A stretch of 64,000 nucleotides of DNA from Benincasa hispida (lineage: Eukaryota > Streptophyta > Magnoliopsida > Cucurbitales > Cucurbitaceae). Positions within the stretch are counted from its first letter, which is position 1. Every line of letters begins with the position of its first letter. Shown one piece after another: positions 10,690 through 22,927 of the stretch. Both the position numbers and the translations under genes were made by a program. The notes under the pieces are model-generated. The model searched no databases, was not told the DNA's origin, and worked only from the letters and a program-made list of their open reading frames with translations. The DNA is taken from assembly GCF_009727055.1 (NCBI RefSeq), contig NC_052357.1:86905563-86969562 (forward strand), written 5' to 3'.

Positions 10690-12831
10690 TGAAGGAACTC
10701 TTAAACAAGAGTATCCATGAGCGCATTAAGATATTTTCGATTTCATTGTGACCGAATTACCACACATACATTCTAACAAATAGATATGCATTATAATGCT
10801 AATTGTAGGCATGCTTTAACAATTAAAATATATAAAGACTAAGTAAACATACTAGTTGAAGACAATCTTCAATCGAACTCAATCCAGTGGAAGTAACTCC
10901 TCTGTGCTCCTTATCGCCCAGCAAATAACTGCCTAGCAGCACCATGGTCATCTACACCGGCAGTGCATAGACGAACAGCAACCGGGGACGACACCACCAC
11001 TCGAAGCTCTCAGTATTCTCGGAGTGAGAATCGAAAGGGTGGACTTTGATGGAATTGGTAGAGGGAGGAGGAAAAGACGATCGTGTAATACGAACAAGTA
11101 AGTGGGAGATAGTAGATGACTATCGTATAGTCGGGTGCTTGTCGTTTAAAGAAAGGTACACGATCGTGTAGGTTTTACTAGGCAATCGTCTAGTAAATAG
11201 TAAGTGATCGTTTAGGTCTGCCGGTGTGCTAAGCGATCATTTAGAAAATGTAATCGATCATTTAGAAATCGCGTGCGATCGTTTAGTGCACATGTGTGCA
11301 ATCATTTAGGACGATGGGCGCTATCGCATAGCCTCTCAATACTAAGTGATCGTAAAGTTTTCACATGATGAGCGAATTTTTCTACGTAATTTCACAAAAT
11401 GAAAACAATTTTCATTTTATTCTTCAGTTACAAGAACTTAAATCAATTTTCCCACTTTTGCACAATTCAGGAGAAATTCTTGGTCAATTATCTCACAACT
11501 GCCTATTTAATTAAATAATGAATATAATCATATTATATTCTTAACCTATAATTTGATATCACATATCTACTATAGTAATTTCTCCTCTACTTGATATAAA
11601 TAATATTTATATCTAATTTCCTCCAAAATAATGTATCTCATATATTTAGTCAAATATATCATATACAATTAACCAATTCAATTATATCATATATAATGAA
11701 CTCCCTCTTGTCAATTTGAACATTTCAAACTTACCCAAAAACTAACTCTCAACTTTATCCAAGCTACCAAGGGGACCTTATAGACCTGTGGCTCGAAGCT
11801 CCAACCATACATGAATAGCTGACTAAACTCTTTAATCACGAGATCTATCATTCGTTAACTGCCAGTCATTCCACTAAAGACCAATAGCTGAACTCTTCTT
11901 ACTACAGATATATTTCTGTGTCCATCGGATATAACCAATCATGAGTACGATGACCCTTCACAGATGCTTGTAAGTACAGCTGGGCCAATTTACCGTTTTG
12001 CCCATGTAGTTACATCTCACTCCTTAAGTACTACTGATTCCTCTAATGAACAATACAACATAGTCCAACTATATGTAAACACCTCTCGGGCCAAGAGAAG
12101 GCGTGTGGCGCCACATCGTTCAAGCCCTAGAATCAGTCCTTAAGGGAGCTATCTATCTACTTGTCGCTGCTTCAGGGAAGGAGTGAATTCCATCTTGTGT
12201 AGCTGAGTTCCCAGCTCCCAAATCAGACGAATCCCCAAAGTGGTAGGTTTGAGTCGGCGACCTGGCCACTTGCACCCATGCAAATCAAAAGATCGCCCTC
12301 AATAGCAAGAGTTCCCAATTCACTCAAGATTGACTCAAGATTGAGGTCATGTTACCTATGGTCATCCTAGTGAAGTGAAGTCTCTATCATGAATAGTGTT
12401 ATATAACGAGACGTTAACACTTCGTGGTCAGGTGTTATACGAACTCTGTGTATAGGACGCTCCCGCTCGCATGTCCCCTACATGAATGATCAGGATTAAA
12501 CCATCTGTGACAAGTCACAACACTTGTGACCATTCCACAAAAGCAGACCGCATCCGTAGCGTTACCAGGATAAGGTTTCCCTCATATATCCATATACTAC
12601 AGATCATTTTGGCTTAAGACATGATCCACTTGTATGTCACCACATACATGCTTAAGTTACATCCAGATAACCAGGGATTTTAGGTTTATTGGTTTGTAGT
12701 AAAGCAAATAAAATATTCAACTGAGCAAAATCAAGATGTGAAGTAAAATATCATATATTATACATCACAAGCGTTCATACAAACTGTTTACGAACTACAG
12801 GACACGAGATTTTAGGGCATAAATCATAACA
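10690..12831 (-). mobile_element. Solo LTR of Copia type with perfect target duplication (private to copy A)
   Basis: The insert is flanked by GTAAA at 10685-10689 and again at 12832-12836. Copy B has the empty site. On the minus strand it starts TGTTATGATTTATGCCC (at 12831) and ends GAGTTCCTTCA (at 10690). The 2142-bp LTR contains a field of CGATCGTTTAG-like words at about 11080-11350. A related LTR end is seen at the right edge of the window (63867 onward). No internal coding sequence is present, so recombination between LTRs has removed it. Confidence 0.88.
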
Positions 12832-12995
12832 GTAAAGACATACAATTGGGGGTATCCTATACAATGAGTTTGTATAAGATTAGACTACATATGTGACACC
12901 GTTGACTGAAGGAATTAATATTTCACAGGATAATCATGTAACTCGATCTCCATCCTGATTGAGTTTTGAACTCCTGTCTATGAGAATAGTTTTTT

Positions 12996-13020
12996 CACTA
13001 CAAGAAAAGACGATCTCTCC
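12996..13020 (+). mobile_element. Stub of a CACTA 5' end
   Basis: CACTACAAGAAAAGACGAT matches the first bases of the CACTA at 31781 in copy B, at the same position in the same LTR. About 25 bases remain, then the sequence jumps to LTR sequence equivalent to about 38597 of copy B. The insertion therefore predates the duplication, and copy A later lost the rest. Confidence 0.75.
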
Positions 13021-13311
13021 CTCATAACTTCCATTTTGAGCGCTCTCAATATTTTACAGTGAAAAGAGTTTTCTCTAAAAAGATATCCACGTAAACACAA
13101 ATTCTGTTTGTTCTTTCAAAAATCCAGTTCTCACAAACCGGTTCTAGCCAAAAGAATAGACGGAAAGACTTGATGATGGCATCACAATACTATTCATGGA
13201 AAGACTTAACTTATTACGTGTTGATCATGTTTCCTCTTTTTTGTATTATAATTTTAAACAAAATCGAAGCAAAGCAATCACTCACTTCCGCTGTGGGATT
13301 TAATCCCTTCA

Positions 13312-14086
13312 TTAAGTACAGTAATATTTTTCATCCCTAGCAATTTCATGAATATTATTTTTTCAAACATTTTTTATTAACAGACATCTATGACAAATCT
13401 TAAATCAAACGACCCTTTATTGTCTTCCTCAATTTTTCCCTTACTTAAGTACTTGATTTTTTTTTCTTGTTACTCTAATATAATTTTGAGCAAAGGATTA
13501 TCTTATTTGAGTCATTTTGAGTTGATTTGTCAAGTGAAAATAAAAGTTATAAAATACCAACTAATAGATCTAATAAATTGATTCACTCATGAAAATTTAG
13601 TATTTTAAATTTTTGTAATTATTAGTATAAAAAGTTTTAATTAATAACCATCGAAGTTTAGAGATATAAAACTAAAGATCATATGCATACAAAGAAATAA
13701 TTTTGACTAAATTTGTCATCCCAAAAATATATCATAATTTACGTTTGACGCTAGCTCCCAAATATATTATTTATGTTTTGACCCTTATCTAAAAAAATAT
13801 ATCATTTAACTTCGACCTCCAAAATACATTTTGATTCAGGTCTCAACTCTTAGAAATTCGAATTCTCACCCCACATTTGGTGATACTATTTTTCTTTTTT
13901 CTTTTTTTTTTTTAAAAAAAAGCAACATAATAATAGGGCAAATTTGAGATGAACACATTATAACAAAAAACAAATGGGTTTTAGATAGAGCTTACAAGAG
14001 AAAAAGAGGCATAAATAAAATGATATAATCCCATTAATAATAATAACAATGGGAAATGAATTAAAAGAGTACACACCACACACACT
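13312..14086. other. Downstream flank of the small gene, copy A
   Basis: AT-rich DNA shared with 38923-40089 of copy B. Copy B has a hAT MITE inserted here and copy A has about 100 extra bases near 13840-13935 that include a T-run. There is no other gene. The 3' untranslated region of the minus-strand gene must lie at its right side. Confidence 0.5.
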
Positions 14087-14428
14087 CTAACTTGGTACAA
14101 TAGCATCACCAATATTATGATGCTTATCAACATCATTATCATGATTATGATCATGATGATGAAGATGAGAATTCTCTCTATGGCTTGTTAGGGGCCTATA
14201 CTCAGCTTCACAAACAGTCATACAATAACTAGGAGTTAAACTTGACAATGACTTTGTGCACCCTTGGATGCATTGAGCAATCGTACCGACCATCGGAATA
14301 TTCGCATCTACCCCCATTGGAAGTAAGAGGACGACAATGCTAAGAGTAGCAATGATTATCATTGTCGTGGAGACAATCCTAACCTTTTTCAATATTGTTG
14401 GTGCCTTACATGAATTCATCATCGTCAT
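14087..14428 (-). CDS. Small secreted Cys-rich, His-tailed protein, copy A (hypothetical)
   Basis: The predicted protein has 113 residues. I do not recognise a named family. What can be seen: a basic N-terminus (KKVRIVS), a hydrophobic stretch at about 22-36 followed by small residues ending VDA at 40-42, which fits a cleavable secretion signal, and a short mature chain. The mature part has four cysteines at 53, 57, 69 and 73 in the pattern CX3C-X11-CX3C, the spacing typical of alpha-hairpinin-like helical hairpins. A His/Asp-rich segment follows at 88-104 (HLHHHDHNHDND), a possible metal-binding tail. The paralogue in copy B keeps all of these features at about 83-85 percent identity, which supports a real gene. 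The start is the first ATG upstream of the signal. A CT-rich leader and a TAAATTTAAAT patch about 80 bases upstream may form the promoter. Function is unknown; an extracellular or vacuolar defence-type peptide is possible but unproven. Confidence 0.7.
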   Translation of the reverse strand: MTMMNSCKAPTILKKVRIVSTTMIIIATLSIVVLLLPMGVDANIPMVGTIAQCIQGCTKSLSSLTPSYCMTVCEAEYRPLTSHRENSHLHHHDHNHDNDVDKHHNIGDAIVPS

Positions 14429-15912
14429 TGTTGCCTCTTTCTTTTTTTCTTTTTTCGCTCCGTGTTTGTGTTTGTGTGTGTGGTATGTGTGGTCGGCTTT
14501 GCCAATGAAAATTTAAATTTAGCAGAGAAGGGTTTGATTGTGTTTTAAAGGTTAAGGAGAGGAGGCATTGGCTATTTCAAGGTCTTTAGCTGTGTGGTGT
14601 AGACAAGAAGGGGGAAATTAAAGATATCTCAAGACTTTCAAAACTCTTAATTTAGGATGTGGAAGTTACATTATTATTTGGATAATGTCAAATTCGCAAC
14701 CACTTTTTTCTTGTTTTCTTGAATTTTGGTTGGCCTTGAAACTACTCTCTTCAAAAGGTAAGACAACATTAGGAAATTGGGGTGCTTTTTATCTCATTTT
14801 TGGAGAACTATATTTTATTTTGGTACCTTAATTGTACATAAAAGTCTATCTTGATCGTTTTACCTTTACGATTGACATAAAAATTGATCGTAATAAATAA
14901 TAAAGAAAGAAAGAAACTAGAATGAAGCCAACTTGAGCATAATTCAACTAATTAAGATCTTGTAATCTTAACCTAAAGATCTGTAATTCAAATCTTTTAT
15001 CTCCAAATATTGTTGAATTAAAAAATAAATAGAATGAACGTATAAAACTGTGTCATGCGAATAAAAATAAAACTATGAATGATGGGGAAATCCTTGTCTA
15101 CTAACACAAAACCTTATAAATTTTTTCTTTTTTGAAATATTTTGCTTGATAGACTACTTCACTGACCATAATTTAAAAAAGGTTAAAGATTTGAATAAGC
15201 ATGTTAATCGTGTATCGTCATGTATCTATCTACATCTAAAGAATTTCTTTCTCAATCCATTTCTTTATTAAATTTTGACTTCCAAGTTTTTTCTTTTAAA
15301 TAAAAAATTGAAAACATTACTGTTAGTAAAAACCTACCAATTTAAAATATTTTATTTTGGTATTTTAATTTTGCATAAAAATCTATCACCTACAGGCGAT
15401 TGACGTTAAAAACTAGCGTCTAAATAGCATTAGAATGAAGTCAATCTTAGCGCAACTCAACTTGTTAAAGACATTATAAACTCATAAAAAATATCTTAGA
15501 TTCGAATTGAGTCTCTAAATATTATTAAATTAAAAAAATAGAATGAATAATTATGTAAAAGATTACAAACGTGGAGGGAAAAAACTAAGAATAATGGAGA
15601 AATTCTCAATTATTTTAAGGAAAAAAAAGGAAAAAGGAAAAAAAAAATTTAATGGAAGGATATAAACAATCAACCTACTTCACCAACAATATTTCATAAA
15701 TAACCTAAACTTAAACAATATTTCATAATTAAATTTCTACAAATTTTTAGACAAATTTAACCTTGTAGTACATTCTCTCTTATTTAATTCTAATAATATT
15801 TTATAATTAAAATATTAAAAGAAAACAAAATGAATTTAATATTCATTATCTACATAGTTTTTTATTTTTATTAATCATTAATTACAAAATATATCATCAT
15901 TAATGTGTAATT
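14429..15912. other. Upstream region of the small gene, copy A
   Basis: About 1.5 kb of AT-rich DNA aligned nearly throughout with 40444-41943 of copy B. It starts with a CT-rich leader and a GTGTGTGT patch (about 14465-14490). It holds no other gene. Promoter elements of the Cys-rich gene should be here, but only a TA-rich patch near 14505-14520 stands out. Confidence 0.5.
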
Positions 15913-15965
15913 TGTTGGGTTGTGTCCTACCCCTTGTAGTTTGTACACTTAAACACATTCTATTA
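15913..15965 (+). mobile_element. LTR fragment cut by the duplication junction
   Basis: It begins TGTTGGGTTGTGTCCTA and after about 53 bases (...ACATTCTATTAT) jumps to AAAAAATAGTAATAGAAACTATG, the start of copy B. The same LTR continues uncut at 41944 in copy B. The tandem duplication breakpoint therefore lies inside this LTR. Confidence 0.75.
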
Positions 15966-17734
15966 TAAAAAATAGTAATAGAAACTATGTTTAAGATTTA
16001 TTGAAAAAACATGGACTATATAAAATTGATAATGAGTACAACTAAATAACAAATCTAAAAATATAGGGGCTGAAATTATATTTAAAATATTTCTTATAAA
16101 CGCTTTATTAACACGTAATGTTTTTTTTTTACAATATAGTTATACATTTCTTCATATAATGTAATTAAAGTTTATATCGATTCAAATAGAATTTATAATT
16201 AATAATACTAAAATATAATTCATTAAAATTGAATAATGTATTGTAATTATCAATATACTAATTTAATTTATTTTTATTGATATAAAAATATATTAAATTA
16301 ATGTCATTAAAGATATTCAATAGAATATTAATCAATTGTTTTGTATTACTTAAAAAATATTCATTTTCAAAATGAAGTGAATACACAAAATGGTAGTTAT
16401 TAAGGACCGTTTGATAACGTTTCCTGTTTATGTTTCTCATTTTTCAAGAAACGGACTTGTTTGATAACTGTTTTCGTTTTTTAATTCTAAAATTTAAGAA
16501 AGATTTCTAAAAGTGGAACCAAATTTAAAAAGCTACACAGGGTGGTTTCTCCATTCTCGTTTCTATATGTATTTGATCATAACAGACACCTAAATCGTCC
16601 TTCTTTACTCCCTCCAGTTTTGGGTTTGAATCCCACTCAATGCAATTTTTTCTTTTACTTATTTTTATATTATATTTCTTTTGTTTTTTTTATTATATAT
16701 TTCTTTTGTTTTGATTTTAGAGATATATTTTTTTCTTTTTAAATATTTCTTCTGTTTTTATTTATTATATTTCTTAAGTTCTTTTTATTTTTTCTTTTTT
16801 ATATTGTATTGCTTTTGTTTTATTCGTCATATTTCTAAAGTTTGCTATATTTATATATTAGTATATTAGTTTAATTTTGTATTATAAAATTTTTAATATT
16901 TAGATTTATATATTTTTTTATTTTTAAATTTCAAATTTTAATATGTATATTTAAATATTTTTTGAGTTTTGAGTTTTAAATTTTGGAATATGCATGTTTA
17001 TATATTATTTCAAATTTAAATTTATTATTTTTTAGTACATTTGAAACTAGTAAGAATTTTACAAATATAAATTTTGTTTACTAAGACATTCATTTAGGTT
17101 TACTTTAATTATTTACAATTATGACATTTATATAATAATATAATTTGACTTGATTTGAGTTAACGTCATTCTTACAAATTATTCAAGCGAGAAATTATAA
17201 TGTTGTAAATCAAATTTTAACAACATATGAATGATAAAGTCTAAGGAAAGTTTCTTAAGATACCTCAAGTGTTTAGGATATATGATTAATTATCTTCTTT
17301 AAGTAGAAGACAATTAATAAACAAGACAAAATTAACATTTAATATAAAATTGGTTACTTATACTGGTTAAATCAATGCTATGACCATTGAGTATAAGAAT
17401 CAAAATTTTATCAAAATACCTATGGATAATGAGATATTTATGTATATGGTGTCTATGATTTGATTTTTGACAAGATACACTAGGTCTTGGATTTAGAGAA
17501 ATCTATGTTAAGACTTATCCTAGTTGACATAGTATGGACTACAAGACAATTATTTTACTTGTGAAGCAAGAATTCATGTAACCATAATATATCCTTAAAT
17601 CTGAAAACTGTTTTTCATATATGGATTAGTCTATAACAGTACTTTATGAGATAATAGTAGCGCAGAGAGTACAATGGAGGATATTAGAAAACATCAAACT
17701 CTAGGATAAAGGCAAATGAGAGAAAGTGTCATGA
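15966..17734. other. T-rich gene-free start of copy B
   Basis: It matches 6955-8345 plus 9948-10190 of copy A. Hydrophobic reading frames at 16542-16869 arise from TTT/TAT runs and are not genes. Confidence 0.5.
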
Positions 17735-18334
17735 TGTTAGTTTAAGAAAACACACAACAGAAGAAAACAGGATCATAAAACATTCTAATTCATTAATTTT
17801 GGCTTTGAATTAATCATGTTCATGAGATATTAAGAAGATTTTATACATACCTTCGAAGATCTTCTTCAAACTTGAAATTCAGCTGCAATCTCCTCTTCTT
17901 TTGAACGTGGACCACCACTAGAGTTTCCCTACTATCCTTAGGAGCATTAGATTGAGTTGTGGGACTCAAAACAAGCTGGAACAGAGAGAATCAAGGAGAA
18001 AAGTACTGGGTTTTTTAAGCTGGTTTAAGAACTTTTTTCCAGCTTCAAACCTTAGGTAATCCACTAGTTTGCATCATCTTTTTCAGCTGAAAATTTTGTG
18101 TGTTTTATGCAGATACATCATGCAATCAGATTGCCTCAACAATACACAACTCTAACTTCAAATTTGAGGTGAAATTGGTTAATGGAAGATGACTAAGGAG
18201 CTTGCTTTTGAAAGTGGAACAATCTCACTTTTTGGGTTTTTCCAAATTTCCAAATTTTCATTTTAATTTTGAAAACAATTTTTAGTTTTTAATTCTATTA
18301 ATAAAACTGAAATTTTATTAATTTTACAAATTAA

Positions 18335-20102
18335 TGTTGGGAATATCCTAGAACTCGCAGTTCATGTTAAATATTCTATTTATAAATAATAATAAATTGT
18401 TGATTTTGCATTCTATTATGAAAATCCAATAAACATATCCATGGCTATAGTCTTATGTAGTGACATAAATAGGATCAAGTTGACAATATATAGCCTAAAT
18501 GGTCTAATAAGTATATGGATGAAATTGGGTATCTCATCCTGGTAACAATATTGTAGTTGTTACAAGAAGTTGTAAAGTGCTACAAATGATGTGATCCACA
18601 AATCGTTCATGTTGAGACATATGAGTGGAGGCATTCTATGCAATGAGTTTGCATATAGACTGGACCATGAAAATAATCACTTTTCTTTATAATGACCGTT
18701 TACTGTTAAAACTGACTATTTCATTTATTACATAACCTAGGTTAACTCGATCTTAATCCAGAGCTAGTTATGAACTCCTGTTTGTTCGGGATTATCCTTT
18801 GATCTGTAAATGGTGAGAGTAGTCCAACAACACTGCTCAATAAGCTTCCCATTTTGGGGATAAGACCGGATGAATAACTAGGGACATAGTCTTGCAAGAT
18901 AGAATTCACTCTTACCCAATTTAGGTTTAACAGATAGATTGTTCCCTTAAGTATTGATTCCAGGTCTTGAATAATCAAGGCTCCGCCTTCTCATGATAGA
19001 GAAAAGACTTGATTCATGAGGATTATGAATCAGAATTGTTCATTAGAGGGTTAGTGGGAACTTAAGGAACAAGATGTATTCACAGGGGTAAAACGGTTAT
19101 ATTGACCCAGTTGTGATTACGAACAACCTGTGAACGATCAACTTACTGATTATGGTTATATGTTCAATTATGGGCTATGGTGGAGTGACCCAATAGTTAA
19201 CAAATGGGGGTTATATCGGTCTAATGAATTTAGTTGATTAATCTCGGATCGTTGGAGCCCATGATCTGTAGGTTCACGAGGTCCCCCTACTAGCTCGTAA
19301 ATGGATAAGCTTTAGAGTAGCTTGATAAATCAATTTGAATTGTTCAAATTAAAATTAAAGGAAATAGGAGAATATATATTTAAATATGATTTAAATATAT
19401 GAAGATGGATTTGTACAAAAATTAATTTAATATTTGATATTAAATTAATAAGTTTTATTTAAAAATTAATTTATGAAATTAATTTTATAAAATTAAATTT
19501 TCAGTTTTAAAATCAAAATGGATTTTGAAATCAAGTTTTGATTTTGAGAAAAATTGGAAAATCAAAATTACATGCACAAATGGAAAAATGAGATATTCCA
19601 TTACCATCTTCTTCATACTCACACAAAACCCATTTCCTCATCTTCATTAACTCCAAGCATGAGCTACAAGTCATGCAACATTCTTCTTTGCATGTTCACC
19701 TGCAATAAATAAAGAATAATGGAGTGAAATTGAGGTATGCATTCCATTAGAAATTTTAGAGTAAATTTCGAGCTGAAGAAGGGTTCTTCGAGCGTGTGCT
19801 ACTGTGAGCTTCCCCTTGTGTTTTCATTGTATCAGTTGTTCTTGAGTCCCACTCGTTCTAAAGATCCAAGAGAAAAGTGGGGAAGATCTTGAGGTGGTTC
19901 ACGGTGTTCTTTGGGGAAGACAACTGCTGCTGATCGAGATCTTGGAGAGTTCTACAAACGGTATAACTACAAACCCTCTTATTTAAGATGAACATACTTT
20001 AGTTTCTGCCAAAATTAGTGAATTTGAATGCTTATTGATCCTTGTTACTTCCGCTGCATGTTAATACACTCTTACAATTAATTCAATAATTATTTTCTAA
20101 CA
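18335..20102 (+). mobile_element. Solo Copia-type LTR nested in the older LTR
   Basis: It starts TGTTGGGAATATCC and ends ATTTTCTAACA, 1768 bp. The same 7-mer AAATTAA directly abuts both ends (18328-18334 and 20103-20109). This may be the target duplication, although Copia normally gives 5 bp and the site is AT-rich. It is close in sequence and length to the LTR at 61795-63544, so they are the same family. No internal region is present. Confidence 0.82.
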
Positions 20103-20172
20103 AAATTAATAATTAATTAAATAATTTAATTAATTTCAATTATCAAATAGTAAATTAATTTAACGTCAATTC

Positions 20173-22210
20173 TGTTGGGATTGGTGTCTGAATTTTCCTT
20201 GTAGTCTCGTAGTTTATAAACATTTTGTAAACATATTATTAAGAAAATAAATGTTATTTTATAAGTATTTATTCAAATCCAATAAACTAAGATTTGTGGT
20301 TATTTCATGTAACTTAAGCATGTATGTGGAGACATACAAGTGGATCATGCCTTAAGTAATAAGCTAAATGGTCTGCAGTAGATGGATAAAGGAGGGATAC
20401 CTTATCCTAATGACACTACAGATACAACCCGCTTTGTAGATGTTACAAGTGTTATAAAGTGTTACAAATGGTCTGATCCTGACCATTCATGTGGAGACAT
20501 GTGAGCGGGGGTATCCTATACAAAGAGTTTGTATAAGACCGGACCACGAAATGATTAGTCTCTTTATATAACGCTGTTGATAATTGAGACTTACATTTCA
20601 ATAAATGACCATAGGTGACATGACCTTAATCCTGTGTGAATTGGAAACTCCTGCCTATGAGGGTAGTCCTTTGATTTGTATGGGTGAGAATGACCAGATT
20701 GCCAACTCAACAAGCTTACCATTTTAGGAATTCGTCTGATTGAGGAGCTATGAACTCAGCTACACAAGACAAAATTCACTCATTTCCCAAAGCAGGGGTA
20801 AGTAGATAAATTGCTCCATTGAGGGTTAATTCTGGGTCTTGAACATAGTGGCCACACCCTCTCCTGGCCTGAGAGGACTTAGTCATAGTAAGACTATGAT
20901 TTATTGTTCATCAGAGGAATCTGTAGTACTTAAGAAGTTAGATGTAACTACATGGGGCAAAATGGTAAATTGGCTCAGTTGTGCTTACGAGCGATTTGTG
21001 AAGGGTCATCGCACTATTGATTAGTCATATGAACACAGAAATATATCTGTAGTGCGAAAAGTGCAGCTGTCGGTCTTTAGTAGAGTGACTAACAGTTAAC
21101 GGATGGTAGATCTCGTGATTAAAGAGTTTAATCAGTTATTCATGTACCGTTAGAGCTTCAAGCTACAAGTTCATGAGGTCCCCATGGTAGCTCAATGGGT
21201 TAAGTTGAGAATCAGATTTTGGGTTAATTTGAAGTGTTCAAATTAACAAAAGGAAATTCAATTATATGTGATATAATTGATTCAATGTATTTGATACATT
21301 ATCATTGGAGGAATTAATATAAATATGATTTATATTAAATACCATAAAATAGAAAAAGAACTATGGTTTATATGTTTCATATGATGAAATATTAAAACTA
21401 TAGGATATAAATATAATATGATAAGTTGGTTATTATATTTATTTATAACATTTTAATTATTTGATAATTAATTATTCTTTTTCTCTAATAACTGATTTTA
21501 GTGGGAGGCTATTGGAAGTTTTATGGTAACTGTAAGATAAAAAGGAAAATTGTTTCCCAAATCAAAGAGATGATGATTCATTCTGAATAATCTCACAAAA
21601 AAGCTATCAAGTAAAAGTGTTTTACTAAACGATAGCATAGAGAGCATACACGATTGAGTTACGAGTTTACTATACAATAGTTACTCGTTTACTCGTTGTT
21701 ACACGATCGAGTAGCAAAGCTATACGATAGGCTTCATTTTTCTAAACAATCGAGTATTTCATCTATACGATAGACACCATTTATCTCCCACTTACTCGAT
21801 CGCCTACCTCCTGCTTTCCTCAATCCAAAATCATATACAGTCTACAACTTCTGGATTCTCATACGAAAATACCAAGGTAACAATTATGGTGGTGTTCTAG
21901 TTCCGTTCGAGGATCGGGTTGAACTTGATTGTTATCGAGGTGCATCTAGTCGTTCGTTGAGATCGTGTTCAGATCGTTGCGTTCGAGTTCGTGTTGTTGA
22001 ATGAGTTGCTAAACGATCGAGGGATACTTGAAGAAGAGTTCTTCAAAGCTTTGCATACTCTATCCCTGTTTGTTCCTTTAAAGAAGCATGTTGTAATTTA
22101 CTGTTTATGCATAATCGTTTCCGTTTAGACTGTAATTGTTTGTGTTCTATCTCAATGGGATTTGGAATGATCCGCTTCCGCTCACTGGATCTCGATTCAG
22201 TGTTCCTTCA
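20173..22210 (+). repeat. 5' LTR of the Copia element
   Basis: It starts TGTTGGGATT and ends GTTCCTTCA, followed at once by the primer site. The length is 2038 bp. It is about 880 bp longer than the 3' LTR, which lacks the segment equivalent to about 20890-21770. CGATCG/ACGATAG-like words are dense at 21620-21790. Confidence 0.88.
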
Positions 22211-22212
22211 AT

Positions 22213-22224
22213 TGGTATCAGAGT
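22213..22224 (+). other. Primer binding site (tRNA-iMet)
   Basis: TGGTATCAGAGT begins two bases after the 5' LTR. It matches the complement of the 3' end of plant initiator tRNA-Met (TGGTATCAGAGC) with one change. It primes minus-strand DNA synthesis in Copia elements. Confidence 0.9.
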
Positions 22225-22927
22225 CAGGTTGTTCTGATATTCCAAATTCCATTGTTGTATTGTACTTCTTTTACAGTCATGGTGGGCTTTAAGTTTTCTA
22301 CAATGAGTTTAAGAGTTAAATGTTTTTGTGGATGTGTTGATGGATGTTTACGGGATGATTGCCTCTGTTTAAATCTTTCTTTAAGTTTACAAAGTGTTAA
22401 TTTGTAAAGGCCCCTTCGTTTTTAGGCATAATTAACAAGCAATCAAGTCTGTATTCAAAGTGTTTGGAGTGTTTTGAGTCGTTCGTGATGAAGTTTTGAA
22501 GCATGGAGATGCTATTCTCATCGAGGAATAAGACCAAAGGGTGGTTTCATCGTGTAGTCCAGGTTAAATGGTCGTTAAGATTTGGCTAAACGATCGTGTA
22601 GAAAAGTTCTACCCGATCATGTAGTATTTACTAAATGATCGTATGGCTGATGCTAAACGATTGAGTAAAGCGTTTACTCTATCGTGTTGCATTGGTTGCT
22701 TGATTGCGTAGACGCTTGGGGTAAATGATCACATAGAGTTTATGATACTCGTCGCATGGTAGGCATGCACACTTAATGATCATGTAGTTCAGCATGCTTC
22801 ATCACATAGTCACTGGCTACTCGATCACTTGGTATACGATACTTGACGCTTGCTTTGCGATCGTTTAGATGATCATGCTTCACCGCATAATTGTTGTCTA
22901 CTTGATCGTTTAAGGCATGCATTACTC

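Larger units (their letters stand above)
10393..13311 (+). mobile_element. Copia 3' LTR in copy A, interrupted
   Basis: It starts TGTTGGGATTTATGCCC just after a polypurine tract and ends ...AATCCCTTCA at 13311. Its own sequence is 10393-10689 and 12832-13311. A solo LTR is inserted at 10690-12831, and a deletion at about 13020 removed most of the LTR middle and most of a CACTA element. It is the duplicate of the LTR at 31334-38922. No 5' partner LTR was found, so the Copia body was lost at its 5' side before duplication. Confidence 0.8.
6955..15965. repeat. Tandem duplication, copy A
   Basis: The segment from GAAACTATGTTTAAGATTTATTGAAAA (split words at about 6964 and 15979) onward is repeated, in order and orientation, in copy B. 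Shared landmarks are: 6964-8340 with 15979-17530; the Copia tail and LTR start at 10393 with 31334; a CACTA insertion site at 12996 with 31781; the LTR end at 13311 with 38922; the Cys-rich gene at 14087 with 40090; and an LTR start at 15913 with 41944. Copy A carries two private LTR insertions (8346-9947 and 10690-12831). Confidence 0.9.

Noticed and set aside
16542..16869. Hydrophobic frames that look like membrane proteins
   Set aside because: They arise from T-rich low-complexity DNA and are not preserved in frame in the copy A counterpart.
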